Source: Bacteroidaceae bacterium | GTDB taxonomy: Bacteria > Bacteroidota > Bacteroidia > Bacteroidales > Bacteroidaceae | DNA: 47,036 nucleotides | NCBI GenBank assembly: GCA_017534705.1 | Contig: JAFXVU010000062.1 | Coordinates: 1-47,036 of the forward strand | Reading direction: 5' to 3' | Shown: positions 24,902 to 34,900 of the stretch, in pieces | Layout of the letters: each line of letters starts with the position of its first letter | Position numbering within the stretch: position 1 is the first letter of the stretch | Program-made: the position numbers and the translations under genes | Notes under the pieces: model-generated | Database searches by the model: none | What the model was told of the DNA's origin: nothing | Seen by the model: only the letters and a program-made list of their open reading frames with translations

Positions 24902-27223
24902 ATGAAAAAAATCCTTTTGTTAATCCTTTTCTTTTCGTACTTCATCAACTCTTTTTCCAAAGATTTCAGCGTATACCAAGGGGAATGTCAACTTGTGACC
25001 GACATCGCCTCGGAGCATCAGGTGGTGAATACAGCGTTTGATATGCTCAAGAACGACTGGTACGCAGTTTTCGGCAAGTCTTTCAGCACCAGTGCACAGT
25101 CACGGCTTATCGTCGGTACGGTGAACCGTAGCAATGCCTTGAAGGGGGTGGATGTGGATTTCAAATGCCTCAAAGGCAAGACACAGGCCTTTCTTTTGGT
25201 TGTGACCAAGGACGGTGATTTGGTCGTGGCGGGCAGTGACCCTCACGGCACAGCTTACGGCATCATGCAACTGTCGCGCCTCATTGGTGTGTCGCCATGG
25301 GAATGGTGGGCTGACTGTACGCCACAGCATCTCGAATCATTCAACCTGTCAGAGGGATATACAGATTTCCAGTCGCCCAAGGTGGAGTATCGAGGTATCT
25401 TCATCAACGACGAGGACTGGGGACTGATGCCTTGGAGTTGCCAGACTAACGAACCGGCGGAGAAGGGTGTCATAGGTCCTAAGACCACTGCACGTATCTT
25501 CGAACTGCTCTTGCGTCTGCGTGCCAATCTCTATTGGCCGCCCATGCATGATGTGTCTTATCCTTTCTTCATGACTAAAGGAAACCGTGAGGTGGCAGAG
25601 AAGTTCGGCATATATGTGGGAACCTCTCACTGTGAGCCGATGGCCAGCAATTCTTTCGGGGAATGGCATAAGAGGGGCAATGGCGACTATAATTACTTGA
25701 AGAACAGGGAGGGCATTCTTCAGTTCTGGACTGACAGGGTGAAGGATGTGGCCAATCAGGAGATTATCTACACTTTGGGGTTACGTGGTATCCACGATGG
25801 TCCAATGGAAGGTGCGAAGACTGCTGCCGAGCAGAAAGATGTGCTTGTGGATGTGCTCCGCGACCAGCGCGCTATTCTCAAGGAGTATGTGAATAAGGAC
25901 GTGAAACAGATACCACAGGTCTTTATACCCTATAAGGAGGTGCTTGAAGCCTATAAGATGGGCTTGCAGGTGCCTGACGACATCACCTTGATGTGGTGCG
26001 ACGACAACTATGGCTTTATCCGTCATTTCCCGACTGCCAAGGAACGTAAGCGCAAAGGTGGAAACGGCGTGTATTATCATGTGTCGTATTGGGGACGTCC
26101 ACACGATTACCTGTGGCTCGGCACTTTCTCCCCGTCTCTGCTTTTTCAGCAGATGGGCAAGGCGTATGATGAAGGCATACAGCGGATGTGGGTGCTGAAT
26201 GTAGGCGACATCAAACCTGCTGAATATCAGATAGAACTGTTCATGGACATGGCATGGAACATCGACAAGGTAAGGGAACAGGGAATAGCCCGGCACCTCG
26301 ACACCTTTCTTGCCCGTGAGTTTGGTGAAGGCTTAGGTCATCGGTTGGGCGATGTCATGCGCGAGCATTACCGTCTGGCCTTTATCTGTCGTCCTGAGTT
26401 CTTGGGACATACCCGTACGGAGGAGAGTGACCCTAAGTTTAAGATTGTCAGTGATATGCCTTGGGGGGAGAACTTCATAAAGAATAGACTGGCCGACTAC
26501 CGGAACATCAGCGACGCCGTACAGCAGATGGAGAATGAGGTGCCTCAGAATCGACGTACTGCCTTTTTCCACTTGGTGCGCTATCCCGTGCAGGCCGCGA
26601 CCCAGATGAATGAAAAGATGCTGACCGCTCAGTTGGCGCGTCATGGCAAGGCTAAATTCCATAACGCCGACTTGGCCTATGACAGTATCGTGGTGCTGAC
26701 TGCACGCTACAACCAAGGCAAGTGGAAGGGCATCATGGACATGCATCCCCGTGAACTCTCCGTCTTCGACCCTGTGCAAAGAGTCAAGTTCGACTCTCCG
26801 TTGACAGAGGAACCAACACCATTGTATAAGTTCAACGGCCTTGATGCCACATCTGGCTCTCCCGTCGATTGCTATGGACTTGGTTACGAAGGCAAGGCTG
26901 CTGAGGTTCTGAAAGGTGAAACTATCGGTTTCGACTGTCCCAAGGCCGTAGGTAAGACCGTGAAGGTCGAAGTGCGTCTGTTGCCAAATCATCCCATGGA
27001 AGACAATGCCCAACTGCGTGTGGCTGTGGATATTGATGGCAAGGATGTAAAGGTTCTTGAATATCAGACCCAAGGCCGTAGCGAGACATGGAAACTGAAC
27101 ATCCTACGCAACCAAGCCATCGTAGAGGCGGCGTTTACTGTATCGGATACCAGCATCACTCCCCATCTGAACATCAAAGCCCTTGACAAAGGTGTGGTGG
27201 TCGACCAAGTACTGGTCTGGTGA
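24902..27223 (+). CDS. Glycoside hydrolase family 115 (xylan alpha-1,2-glucuronidase)
   Basis: The 773-residue protein matches GH115, enzymes that remove (4-O-methyl-)glucuronic acid from inner and terminal xylose units of glucuronoxylan. It starts with a signal peptide (MKKILLLILFFSYFINSFS), so it should act in the periplasm or at the cell surface. Family landmarks include WEWWADCTPQ, the run YRGIFINDEDWGLMPW, LRLRANLYWPPMHD, TLGLRGIHDGPM, DDNYGFIRHFP and VLNVGDIKPAEYQIELFMDMAW. A beta-sandwich-like C-terminal part (about 640-773) follows the helical region. The ATG at 24902 is chosen over an in-frame TTG at 24890 because it starts the signal peptide. It follows folK by 8 bp but has no functional link to it; its natural partners are the convergent GH43 and symporter genes. 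No SusC/SusD pair is near. Confidence 0.92.
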   Translation: MKKILLLILFFSYFINSFSKDFSVYQGECQLVTDIASEHQVVNTAFDMLKNDWYAVFGKSFSTSAQSRLIVGTVNRSNALKGVDVDFKCLKGKTQAFLLVVTKDGDLVVAGSDPHGTAYGIMQLSRLIGVSPWEWWADCTPQHLESFNLSEGYTDFQSPKVEYRGIFINDEDWGLMPWSCQTNEPAEKGVIGPKTTARIFELLLRLRANLYWPPMHDVSYPFFMTKGNREVAEKFGIYVGTSHCEPMASNSFGEWHKRGNGDYNYLKNREGILQFWTDRVKDVANQEIIYTLGLRGIHDGPMEGAKTAAEQKDVLVDVLRDQRAILKEYVNKDVKQIPQVFIPYKEVLEAYKMGLQVPDDITLMWCDDNYGFIRHFPTAKERKRKGGNGVYYHVSYWGRPHDYLWLGTFSPSLLFQQMGKAYDEGIQRMWVLNVGDIKPAEYQIELFMDMAWNIDKVREQGIARHLDTFLAREFGEGLGHRLGDVMREHYRLAFICRPEFLGHTRTEESDPKFKIVSDMPWGENFIKNRLADYRNISDAVQQMENEVPQNRRTAFFHLVRYPVQAATQMNEKMLTAQLARHGKAKFHNADLAYDSIVVLTARYNQGKWKGIMDMHPRELSVFDPVQRVKFDSPLTEEPTPLYKFNGLDATSGSPVDCYGLGYEGKAAEVLKGETIGFDCPKAVGKTVKVEVRLLPNHPMEDNAQLRVAVDIDGKDVKVLEYQTQGRSETWKLNILRNQAIVEAAFTVSDTSITPHLNIKALDKGVVVDQVLVW

Positions 27224-27319
27224 TAACGAAAGCGGCGTCCATCGCACCTCATGCGACCTTTTCCATACACCTTGTAAGGGTCTTTTCAATAACCCATAAA
27301 CCTTCATAAGCCTTCAATA

Positions 27320-27349
27320 AAAAACACGGTCCCGAAAGACCGTGTTTTT
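27320..27349. terminator. Bidirectional terminator between GH115 and the GPH symporter
   Basis: A perfect 12-bp stem: AAAAACACGGTC (27320-27331), loop CCGAAA and GACCGTGTTTTT (27338-27349). The A-run and T-run at its ends let it serve both convergent genes. Before it (27256-27314) are loosely spaced CCTT motifs. Confidence 0.9.
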
Positions 27350-27386
27350 CTTGAGATTATCCTAAAATTGCACAGGATTTCTATGT

Positions 27387-28793
27387 TTATTCTTTGCTGC
27401 GTGCCTCAATTTCAGTGTTGATCTTGTCGATGACCTCGTCGGTGAGTTCATACTTGGAGATAATCCACATGGCGAGGGCAAGCAGGATGGCGGGGATGAC
27501 ACATACCAACCAGAGGATACCTTCCTCAGCGAACGGAGTCTGGTCAATCACCTCGCTGTTGTAGCCAACATAAGCCAAAACTGCAGGACCAACAATGCTT
27601 CCGAAGGTCATACCAGCCTTGAAGAACAATCCCGTCAAAGCGTTTACAATACCTGAGATACGACGGCCTGTGGTGTATTCACCGTAGGAAATCACCTCGG
27701 GAACCAATGCCCACATATAACCTGTAGCCACAATCACACCAGTACTCTTGATGAACTGAGCCACATAGACCATCATCATACTTGGATGCTCCATCTTGGA
27801 AATGAAATAGAGCATCGCCATACCGACGATAGCGGCACCAAGGAAAAGATAGAACATGTTCTTTTTTCCAACCATGCGCTTGAACCATGGCACAAGCGGC
27901 ATGAAGATGAATGCAGGTATAGAACCCAAAGCCATGAATATTGACAGTTCCTGAGCCGAACCATGCAGGTTGCTGTTGATGAAATAAGCTCCAGCGGCAT
28001 TACCGACTGACATCATCGCAAAAGCAGTGATGAAGAAGAAGGCAAGCACACGCAAAGGACGGTTGCGAAGGAACTCCATCCAAAGGTCACTGACTTTCAC
28101 GTCCTCTGTGGCTTTTGCATCCATCACCACACGCTCCTTGCACTGCGAGAAGCAGAACAAAAGCAGGCAGAATCCCACAATGGCATAAATGGTCATGGTG
28201 GTGAACCATGCCTTGGGGTCTTTAGGAAGGCTGTCGGATGGTGCACCGGCAAGCAAAGCGATGAACAAAGGAAGACCGGAGTTGACAGCCAGACCACCTA
28301 CATTGGCCATGAACATACGCACGGAGGTGAGGATGGTAATCTCGTTGGTGTCGCGGGTCAGTGAGGAGTTCAATGCTCCGTAAGGTACGTTGATAAACGT
28401 GTAGAGCAGCTGCATGGACACGTAGGTCACGTATGCGTAAATCAGAGACGGAGCGAAACCATTGTAGAAGCACAGAATGGCGAATCCCGAAAGTGGAATA
28501 CCCACATAAAGCAGATACGAACGGTATTTTCCAAAGCGTGGATTACTCTTGTCAATCAATGCGCCCACAATGGGGTCCCAAATCACGTTAGCGACATTAC
28601 CCACAAGGAACATGACAGCCACCGCCGAGGGAGTAAGTCCGTAGATGTCGGTGTAGAAGAACAGAAGGTAAGTGCAGATGACCTGGAAAATAAGGTTCTG
28701 GGCCAAGTCACCGCTACCGAAACCTATGCGCTGCACCCATGAAAGTTTATAGAAGCCTTTGGCTTCCTGAGCTGTATTTGCTGCTGTTGCCAT
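27387..28793 (-). CDS. Glycoside-pentoside-hexuronide (GPH) family sugar:cation symporter
   Basis: The 468-residue inner membrane protein has about twelve membrane segments and the family motif DPIVGALIDKSNPRFGKYRSYLL (spanning residues about 73-95), which marks GPH symporters such as MelB and the xyloside transporter XynP. It probably imports xylose-containing or glucuronate-containing oligosaccharides with Na+ or H+. The gene follows GH43 by 13 bp on the same strand, in one operon, and is convergent with GH115. The family is certain; the substrate is inferred from the neighbours. Confidence 0.9.
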   Translation of the reverse strand: MATAANTAQEAKGFYKLSWVQRIGFGSGDLAQNLIFQVICTYLLFFYTDIYGLTPSAVAVMFLVGNVANVIWDPIVGALIDKSNPRFGKYRSYLLYVGIPLSGFAILCFYNGFAPSLIYAYVTYVSMQLLYTFINVPYGALNSSLTRDTNEITILTSVRMFMANVGGLAVNSGLPLFIALLAGAPSDSLPKDPKAWFTTMTIYAIVGFCLLLFCFSQCKERVVMDAKATEDVKVSDLWMEFLRNRPLRVLAFFFITAFAMMSVGNAAGAYFINSNLHGSAQELSIFMALGSIPAFIFMPLVPWFKRMVGKKNMFYLFLGAAIVGMAMLYFISKMEHPSMMMVYVAQFIKSTGVIVATGYMWALVPEVISYGEYTTGRRISGIVNALTGLFFKAGMTFGSIVGPAVLAYVGYNSEVIDQTPFAEEGILWLVCVIPAILLALAMWIISKYELTDEVIDKINTEIEARSKE

Positions 28794-28806
28794 AGTCTGT
28801 TCTCGT

Positions 28807-29772
28807 TTAATCGGATATCACTTTCTGAATTGTTCCGTCCTCATTGTAGTGCAGTTCTGCAACCTTGAGGCTTCTGAGCCATGTTACGCCATCAGATGGT
28901 ACACAGTCATGATGGAAGAGATACCACTTGCCCTTGTACTCGCAGACGGAGTGGTGGGTAGTCCATCCCACAACGGGGTCGAGCAACACGCCCTTGAACG
29001 TGAATGGTCCGTAGGGGTTGTCACCAATGGCGTAGCAAAGGAAATGGGTGTCGCCTGTGGAATAGGTGAAATAATATTTGCCTTGGTACTTATGCATCCA
29101 GGAAGCCTCGAAGAAACGGTAAGGGTTGTTGGCCTTAAGTGGCTCACCCTGGTCATCTACAACAAGTACTGGACGTGGTGCCTCGGCGAATTGCAACACA
29201 TCGTCGGTCATCTTGGCCACACGAGATGGCAGGGCATCCTCACCGCCCTCGGGCAGATGCTCGTTGGGCAATGCCTTGTTGTTCTTATAGCGTTGCAGTT
29301 GTCCACCCCAGATGCCACCGAAATAGACATAGATGCTGCCGTCGTCGTCCTTGAAAGCGCAGGGGTCGATGGAGTAAGAACCGCGGATGGGGTCGCCCTG
29401 TGGCTTGAAGGGACCTTCGGGTTTGTCAGCAACAGCCACACCGAGGTGGAAGATGTCGGTTTTGTCTTTGGCGCAGTAGATGAGGTAGTACTTACCGTCT
29501 TTCTCCACCACATCGTTATCCCACAACTGACGACCTGCCCATGGAATGTCCTCCAGAGCGAGAATCACGCCGTGGTCGGTTGTCTCACCGTTCTCAACAT
29601 CCTCAATCGAGAGCACGTGGTAGTCCTTCATCTCGAAATGACCGCCATCGTCGTCCTCTGCAGCGCCTGAATCCCAGTCGTGCGATGGATAAATGAATAC
29701 TTTGCCATTGAAAACATTTGCCGCGGGGTCTGCCATGTAGTCCTGCGGGAATAGATACCTTGCTTTTTCCAT
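28807..29772 (-). CDS. Glycoside hydrolase family 43 (likely beta-xylosidase/arabinofuranosidase)
   Basis: The 321-residue protein is a single five-bladed beta-propeller of GH43. The three catalytic acids can be placed: D15 in MADPAANVF (base), D136 in YSIDPCAF (pKa modulator) and E222 in RFFEASWMHK (acid). No signal peptide is present, so it should act in the cytoplasm on imported oligosaccharides. It begins the operon with the GPH symporter, and a good -7 element lies upstream. The sequence looks closest to GH43 subfamily 1, which would favour xylosidase or arabinofuranosidase activity, but the exact linkage cannot be fixed by eye. Confidence 0.9.
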   Translation of the reverse strand: MEKARYLFPQDYMADPAANVFNGKVFIYPSHDWDSGAAEDDDGGHFEMKDYHVLSIEDVENGETTDHGVILALEDIPWAGRQLWDNDVVEKDGKYYLIYCAKDKTDIFHLGVAVADKPEGPFKPQGDPIRGSYSIDPCAFKDDDGSIYVYFGGIWGGQLQRYKNNKALPNEHLPEGGEDALPSRVAKMTDDVLQFAEAPRPVLVVDDQGEPLKANNPYRFFEASWMHKYQGKYYFTYSTGDTHFLCYAIGDNPYGPFTFKGVLLDPVVGWTTHHSVCEYKGKWYLFHHDCVPSDGVTWLRSLKVAELHYNEDGTIQKVISD

Positions 29773-29832
29773 ATTCTGTTAGTTTTTAATGTGAATCTTC
29801 TATGGTTGATTGATTGTCTCTTATTTCAACTG

Positions 29833-29840
29833 CAAATATA
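29833..29840 (-). promoter_or_regulatory. -7 element of the GH43-GPH operon
   Basis: Reads TATATTTG on the minus strand, matching TAnnTTTG. No TTTG at the -33 position, which would suit a promoter needing an activator. Leader about 55-60 nt. Confidence 0.55.
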
Positions 29841-29976
29841 AATAAAAAAAACCATGGAGAGGCTTTTCTTTTATTATAAAAATGATAAAAGATGTGGTAT
29901 GTTTCGTGAATTGAAAATCATGTTACGATTGTTGTAGGTCATGTAGCCTGTATTCTTGCTTTGAACGTAAAGAAAA

Positions 29977-30008
29977 TTTGCAGTAGTCATGGAAAATGAC
30001 TAATTTTG
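29977..30008 (+). promoter_or_regulatory. Promoter of the acyltransferase gene
   Basis: TTTG (29977-29980), 20 bp and TAATTTTG (30001-30008), an exact match to the Bacteroidota consensus. The leader is about 105 nt. Confidence 0.8.
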
Positions 30009-30047
30009 CACAAAATTTCACTTTAAGTCCCTCTTGTGCCAACCTTT

Positions 30048-30085
30048 TTAAGGTGTTTATAGAGCATCATTTCTGTACACCTTAA
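30048..30085 (+). repeat. Inverted repeat in the acyltransferase leader
   Basis: TTAAGGTGT (30048-30056) and ACACCTTAA (30077-30085) form a 9-bp stem around a 20-nt loop, 34 bases before the ATG. It could fold in RNA or bind a regulator as DNA. Confidence 0.45.
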
Positions 30086-30119
30086 GGTGACATTTTAATG
30101 TGATTGTACATGAATCCGT

Positions 30120-31136
30120 ATGAAAGCAGAATATGATCAGGAAAGACTATATTGGATAGATGCCATAAGGTCTTTTGCGTGCATTTGCGTGGTGACTACG
30201 CATGCGGCTATCGCAGGTAATTACAGAGACACTATTGCTGTGGCTTTCTTTAATTATTATTCCATGGCTGGTGCGTCGATACTATTCTTCATGATTTCCG
30301 GCGCATTGATTCTGTACAAACCCAAACCTGTGGTGCCATTTCTCAAGACAAGGTTCAGCAGGGTGTTTTTCCCCATGGTGGTGTGGTCGATTGTCTCACT
30401 TACTGTGAAATGGTTGAGGGGAAAACTCACTTTTACAGGTTTCCTCGTACATCTTGCCCATATCCCCTTTTGGCCACAAGTAAGTACCTACTGGTTCATC
30501 TATGTCATCTTGGGAATCTATTTGCTGACACCTATTCTTGCCAATTGGTTGACGAAGGCTTCTCGGCGTGATGTGGAAATCTATCTTGGAATATGGGGCT
30601 TGACACTCCTTCTTCCATATGTCAAATACCTTGATCGGGATTTCCTTCACATCGTGGATTTCGACCATGGTTATCTTTACCAGTTTTACGGTTTTACAGG
30701 GTATGCTCTCATGGGATACTATCTGAGAAAATATGTGGATGTCCGTAATAAGCGCAAGTTTGCATTGCTTTTTGTAGCAGCCTTGGCCTTGCCTATGGCG
30801 ATGTATCTATTGGTTAAAGTCAATCACTATATTATTACAGATAGGATGTCGTTTCATGTGCTTTGCCTGACGGTGTGCTACTTCTCATTCATCAAGCAAC
30901 TAAAAATGAGTAAGCGCTTGTCGCTCCTGTTTTACGACTTTGCTCAGCACAGTTTTGGCATCTATCTGGTCCACATCATTCTGATGAAGTATTTAGTTAA
31001 GCCTATTGTAGTCCAATGGGCTGTCAGCAACTGGATACAGATTCCTGTGGTCATCTTTTCCACTGTGGTTGTTTCCTATATTGTGGTACATCTGCTGTCG
31101 AAACTTCCTTATAGCAAATATGTAGTGGGATTGTGA
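30120..31136 (+). CDS. Acyltransferase family 3 membrane protein
   Basis: The 338-residue inner membrane protein has about ten membrane segments and the pattern of acyltransferase family 3 (OafA/WecH-like), which acylates sugars of surface polysaccharides or related molecules. The N-terminal RLYWIDAIRSFACICVVTTHAA carries the conserved Arg near the first helix and the His of the active site (H28). Other landmarks are MISGALILYKP and YWFIYVILGIYLLTPIL. The position next to a polysaccharide deacetylase gene suggests cell-surface glycan modification, but they are convergent and not an operon. The acceptor is unknown. Confidence 0.88.
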   Translation: MKAEYDQERLYWIDAIRSFACICVVTTHAAIAGNYRDTIAVAFFNYYSMAGASILFFMISGALILYKPKPVVPFLKTRFSRVFFPMVVWSIVSLTVKWLRGKLTFTGFLVHLAHIPFWPQVSTYWFIYVILGIYLLTPILANWLTKASRRDVEIYLGIWGLTLLLPYVKYLDRDFLHIVDFDHGYLYQFYGFTGYALMGYYLRKYVDVRNKRKFALLFVAALALPMAMYLLVKVNHYIITDRMSFHVLCLTVCYFSFIKQLKMSKRLSLLFYDFAQHSFGIYLVHIILMKYLVKPIVVQWAVSNWIQIPVVIFSTVVVSYIVVHLLSKLPYSKYVVGL

Positions 31137-31171
31137 AACTTGATGGACAATGGTGGAAGTCATGAACAAAA

Positions 31172-31207
31172 AAGCCGTCACTTATTTCAAGTGACGGCTT
31201 CTTTTTT
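31172..31207. terminator. Bidirectional terminator overlapping the deacetylase stop
   Basis: AAGCCGTCACTT (31172-31183) pairs perfectly with AAGTGACGGCTT (31189-31200), followed by CTTTTTT; an A-run before the stem supplies the T-run in the other direction. The left arm reaches the deacetylase stop and the right arm covers its last four codons. Confidence 0.9.
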
Positions 31208-31823
31208 GGTCTTCCGGGAAGATTTTGAACTCGTAGCCTTGCTCCCTGAGCCATTCTATCGACCGTGGGAGCGCAGTCTTTAGTTTGTCGATGCTCTTGA
31301 GTGAGTCGTGGAAAGTGATGATTGAACCTGGACGAGAGTATTTCTTCACGTTCTCAAACACTTCGTCGGCGGTGAGAAGATTACTGTAGTCGCGTGTCAC
31401 CACATCCCACATCACAATCACATAGTGATTTCTCAGCCTCAAGTACTGCGATGGCTTCATCCATCCATGTGGAGGGCGGAAGAGGTCGGAACCAATGATA
31501 TGGTAGGCTTTGTTGGCGTTCCAAAGGTACTTGGAACTTCTCCATCTCAATCCGCCAATATGATTATAGGTGTGGTTGCCCAGACGATGCCCTCGTCTCT
31601 TGATGTCCTCGTACAGCTCGGGGTATTTCCTTACATTGTCGCCCACCATGAAGAAAGTGGCTTTCACGCCGTAATGGTCGAGCGTGTCGAGTATCCAAGG
31701 GGTGGCCTCGGGTATGGGACCATCATCAAAGGTCAGATATACTGCCCTATCTGATGGATCCATACGCCATATCGCACTTGGATATAACCAACGAAGGAAC
31801 ATTGTGGGCTGTTCAATCAGCAT
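31182..31823 (-). CDS. Polysaccharide deacetylase family protein (NodB domain)
   Basis: The 213-residue protein is a CE4-type deacetylase that uses a metal ion to remove acetyl groups from glycans. Motif 1 is TFDDGP (D33/D34 region), motif 2 HTYNH gives H84 and H88, motif 3 is RPPHGW and the last motif is ITFHDS near residue 168. The two Asp and two His needed for metal binding and catalysis are all present. No signal peptide is visible, so a cytoplasmic or membrane-associated location is likely. An ATG at codon 8 is an alternative start. The substrate is unknown. Confidence 0.9.
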   Translation of the reverse strand: MLIEQPTMFLRWLYPSAIWRMDPSDRAVYLTFDDGPIPEATPWILDTLDHYGVKATFFMVGDNVRKYPELYEDIKRRGHRLGNHTYNHIGGLRWRSSKYLWNANKAYHIIGSDLFRPPHGWMKPSQYLRLRNHYVIVMWDVVTRDYSNLLTADEVFENVKKYSRPGSIITFHDSLKSIDKLKTALPRSIEWLREQGYEFKIFPEDQKRSRHLK

Positions 31824-31904
31824 GTTGTTGTTATATTGATGGGTTGGTCAGTTTTCCCATGAATCATCAGGGCTTATTGAATTCTCGTGGTAAGCGGGGC
31901 TGGC

Positions 31905-34900
31905 TTAATAGGCTGCTCCTGCACCTGTGCGTGCTTGATAGGTTTGGAAAAGCGTTTGCACAAGACTGTCGTAATCGCTCGCTTTTTTCTTGAACGATGC
32001 GATTTGAGAATCAGAATAAGGGTTACCAGCCGCGTCTGCACCTTCTTCTGCCAGTGTCTCATAGGTCTTGCGAATCTGCTCAATGGTGTAGAGGCAGTTC
32101 ATGGCATCTTGCGATGCACCTGCGAAGCGAGAAGGAGAGAGCGAGTAGTAATAACGGAGGTATTCCTGTGAATTCTTGATTAGCGCGTCGTTGATTTTGT
32201 TGCCTTCTTCCACCATGCCGCAGAGCAGTGAAGCCCTGCCAAGGTCGAGCGACCCGCCAGCCAGCGTGTGAGGCACATTATAGTCTGGCAGCTCCTTGCT
32301 CACCTTGTTAAGGGCGATACGAGCTCGTTCCACGTCGCCTTCTTCCACCAAAGTGTTGATGAGCAGAGAGAACCAGCGGCGATGGGTCAGACACATGCGC
32401 ATCACTGTCTCATCCACATACAGTCCCTCCTGGCTCATGTTGCCATAATGGTACTTGTTGACCATGTTGTCGAACATCTTGTCTGCATCCACGATGGTGC
32501 TTGACGGAGCGTTTTCCTCGAAGGTGAATGGAGTTATTCTGTATGCCAGACCCTCTTGGACGAAGTTGCGGAAGAGGTGTCCATAGTTGCTTGAACCCAC
32601 AGTCGTCGCCATGTAGAGCGGACGGCTGAAGTTGGTCTGGGAAATCATCTCCAATACCATCATCAGGTTCTTGTATACCGACCTAGTGGCCGACAGGTCG
32701 ATGACCATTCTGTCGGGGATGCTGTCGGGAATCATCATGCCACTCTTTCGCACGGCCTCCTTGTCGACGGTGACATAGACTGTGTCGGAGGGGAAGTTGC
32801 GGAATTGGTCAGTGAGGTTGGGGTTAAGGATGACGTTGTGAATGATGGTCTTGAGCTCGAATGGCTGCTCGCCGAACAGCGACTTCGCTGTTTCGGGGTC
32901 TTCCTTATACATGCGGAGAACGAATTCCTTATACGGCATCTCGCCCAACTCGGTCATGATGGTGGGGTTCACGTCTGTCACCTCGTTTTTGCCGCTGGCA
33001 TACTGCAAGCGTGTCCAGTCGATAGGCAATGGTGTGGATTGACCCTCGCCCTCGTAAGCAGGGCGTTTCATCTGGTCGATGTACCAGTCGGTGTTGAGGT
33101 AGGAAAGGTTGCACACTCTGACATCGGTGCGGTTGCCCTCGGTGTCCTCGTTATACCAGAGGGGGAAGGTGTCGTTGTCACCATTCGTGTAAATCACGCC
33201 GTTGTGTGGTATGGTCTCAAGGTAGTTGAGTCCGAAGTCGCGGCAGACGTAGCGGTCGCTGCGGTCGTGGTCGTCCCAAGTTTGGCTCACCATCTGCACA
33301 GGTACCGCAATGGCTGGTATCACGCTAATAAGTGAAGCGGCCAAGGCTGCCGTACGTGATCCTGGGCGCTTGCTGAGCATGTTGCTGAGCCAGTCGTAGA
33401 TGGCGGTTATGCCCAGTCCGCACCAAATAGCGAATGCGTAGAACGAACCGGCATAGGCATAGTCACGTTCACGTGGTTGTACAGGAGTCTGGTTGAGGTA
33501 GACCACGATGGCGATTCCCGTAAGGAAGAAGAGGAAGAACACCACCCAGAACTGTTGTACGCCTTTGTCGCCCTTGAACGATTGCCAGAACAGTCCCAGC
33601 AAACCGAGAATGAGCGGCAGGAAGTAGAACACGTTGTGTCCCTTGTTGTTTTGGAGGTCGGAAGGCAGGAGGCTCTGGTCTCCAAGGCGCAGGTTATCGA
33701 TGAACGGTATGCCACTGACCCATTGGCCATGTTCTAGTTCTCCATTGCTCTGGATGTCATTCTGTCGACCGACAAAGTTCCACATGAAGTATCTGAGATA
33801 CATGAAATTCAATTGATAGGAGAAGAAGAACCTGAGGTTGTCGGCTTGAGACGGCATTTTAATCTGCATGTTCTGTCCTGCACGGTTGTAGTTGACCATG
33901 TGGCCTTCAACTCCGCCGAGCCAGTCTTCATAGTCACGGGCGTGTCCTTCGTCGTAGATGCGGGGGAATATCATCATCTGGTTAGAAGGATAAACGTAGG
34001 ACAATTTGTCGCGTATCTTGATGTACTTGTCTGGCTCATCGGGATTCTCCTTGTCCTGACGCTGCCACACTTCGCCTTTCGACTTGGTGTTGTACATATA
34101 GTAACCATTGTCGGTCAGTTTCAATTCCGGCTTGGAGGTATATGCCTGACCATAGAGCAGTGGACGGTCGCCGTACTGCTCACGGTTGAGGTACTCTTGC
34201 AGTGCGAAGGCATCCTCGGGTGAGTTTTGGTCCATAGGCGGGTTGGCACCAGAGCGGATGACAACTATAGCATAGGAAGAATAGCCCACGGTGATGAGGG
34301 TCATACAGAGCACAGCCGTGTTGAGTACACGTGCGTTGAGTGCCTTGAGCTTGAACACGACTATGGCGATGGCAGCAAGGATGATGAGGCCGATGAAGAA
34401 ACTCGACATGGTGGTGCCTGTCATAAAGGGTACACCCAGCATGAACACAGAGGCAAGGAACGAAATTTTCATCCGGACATCGCTTCTGTCGGTATAGCTC
34501 TCATAAAGCGCCCAAGCAAGTGTAATGACCAACAGCGTGAGGTAAATGTAGAAACCAGTGTTGAACGGACAGCCGAATTCGTTGACGAACATCAGTTCGG
34601 ACCATGCGCCCATCTTTACGATACCAGGGATAATACCCCAGAGTACCACTGCTATGATGACGAAGGAAAGCAACAGCACAAGCAGTGAACCTTTGACATT
34701 GGGGTTCTTGCCTTTCTTGTAGTAGAATACCAGCACGATGGCAGGGATACAAAGCAAGTTGAGCAGGTGGACACCGATGGAAATACCAGCCAGATAGGCG
34801 ATGAGTACCAGCCAACGGTCACTATGGGGTTCATCGGCATTGTCCTCCCATTTGAGGATGAGCCAGAACACAAGGGCAGTCATGAAAGATGAGAATGCAT

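Larger units (their letters stand above)
29773..30119. other. 347-bp divergent control region between GH43 and the acyltransferase
   Basis: No gene is visible. It contains the minus-strand -7 element of the GH43-GPH operon (29833-29840), a perfect plus-strand promoter (29977-30008) and a leader inverted repeat (30048-30085) before the acyltransferase. The stretch 29841-29970 is AT-rich with no further structure that I can see; a binding site for a xylan-responsive regulator could lie here but none is recognisable. Confidence 0.7.
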
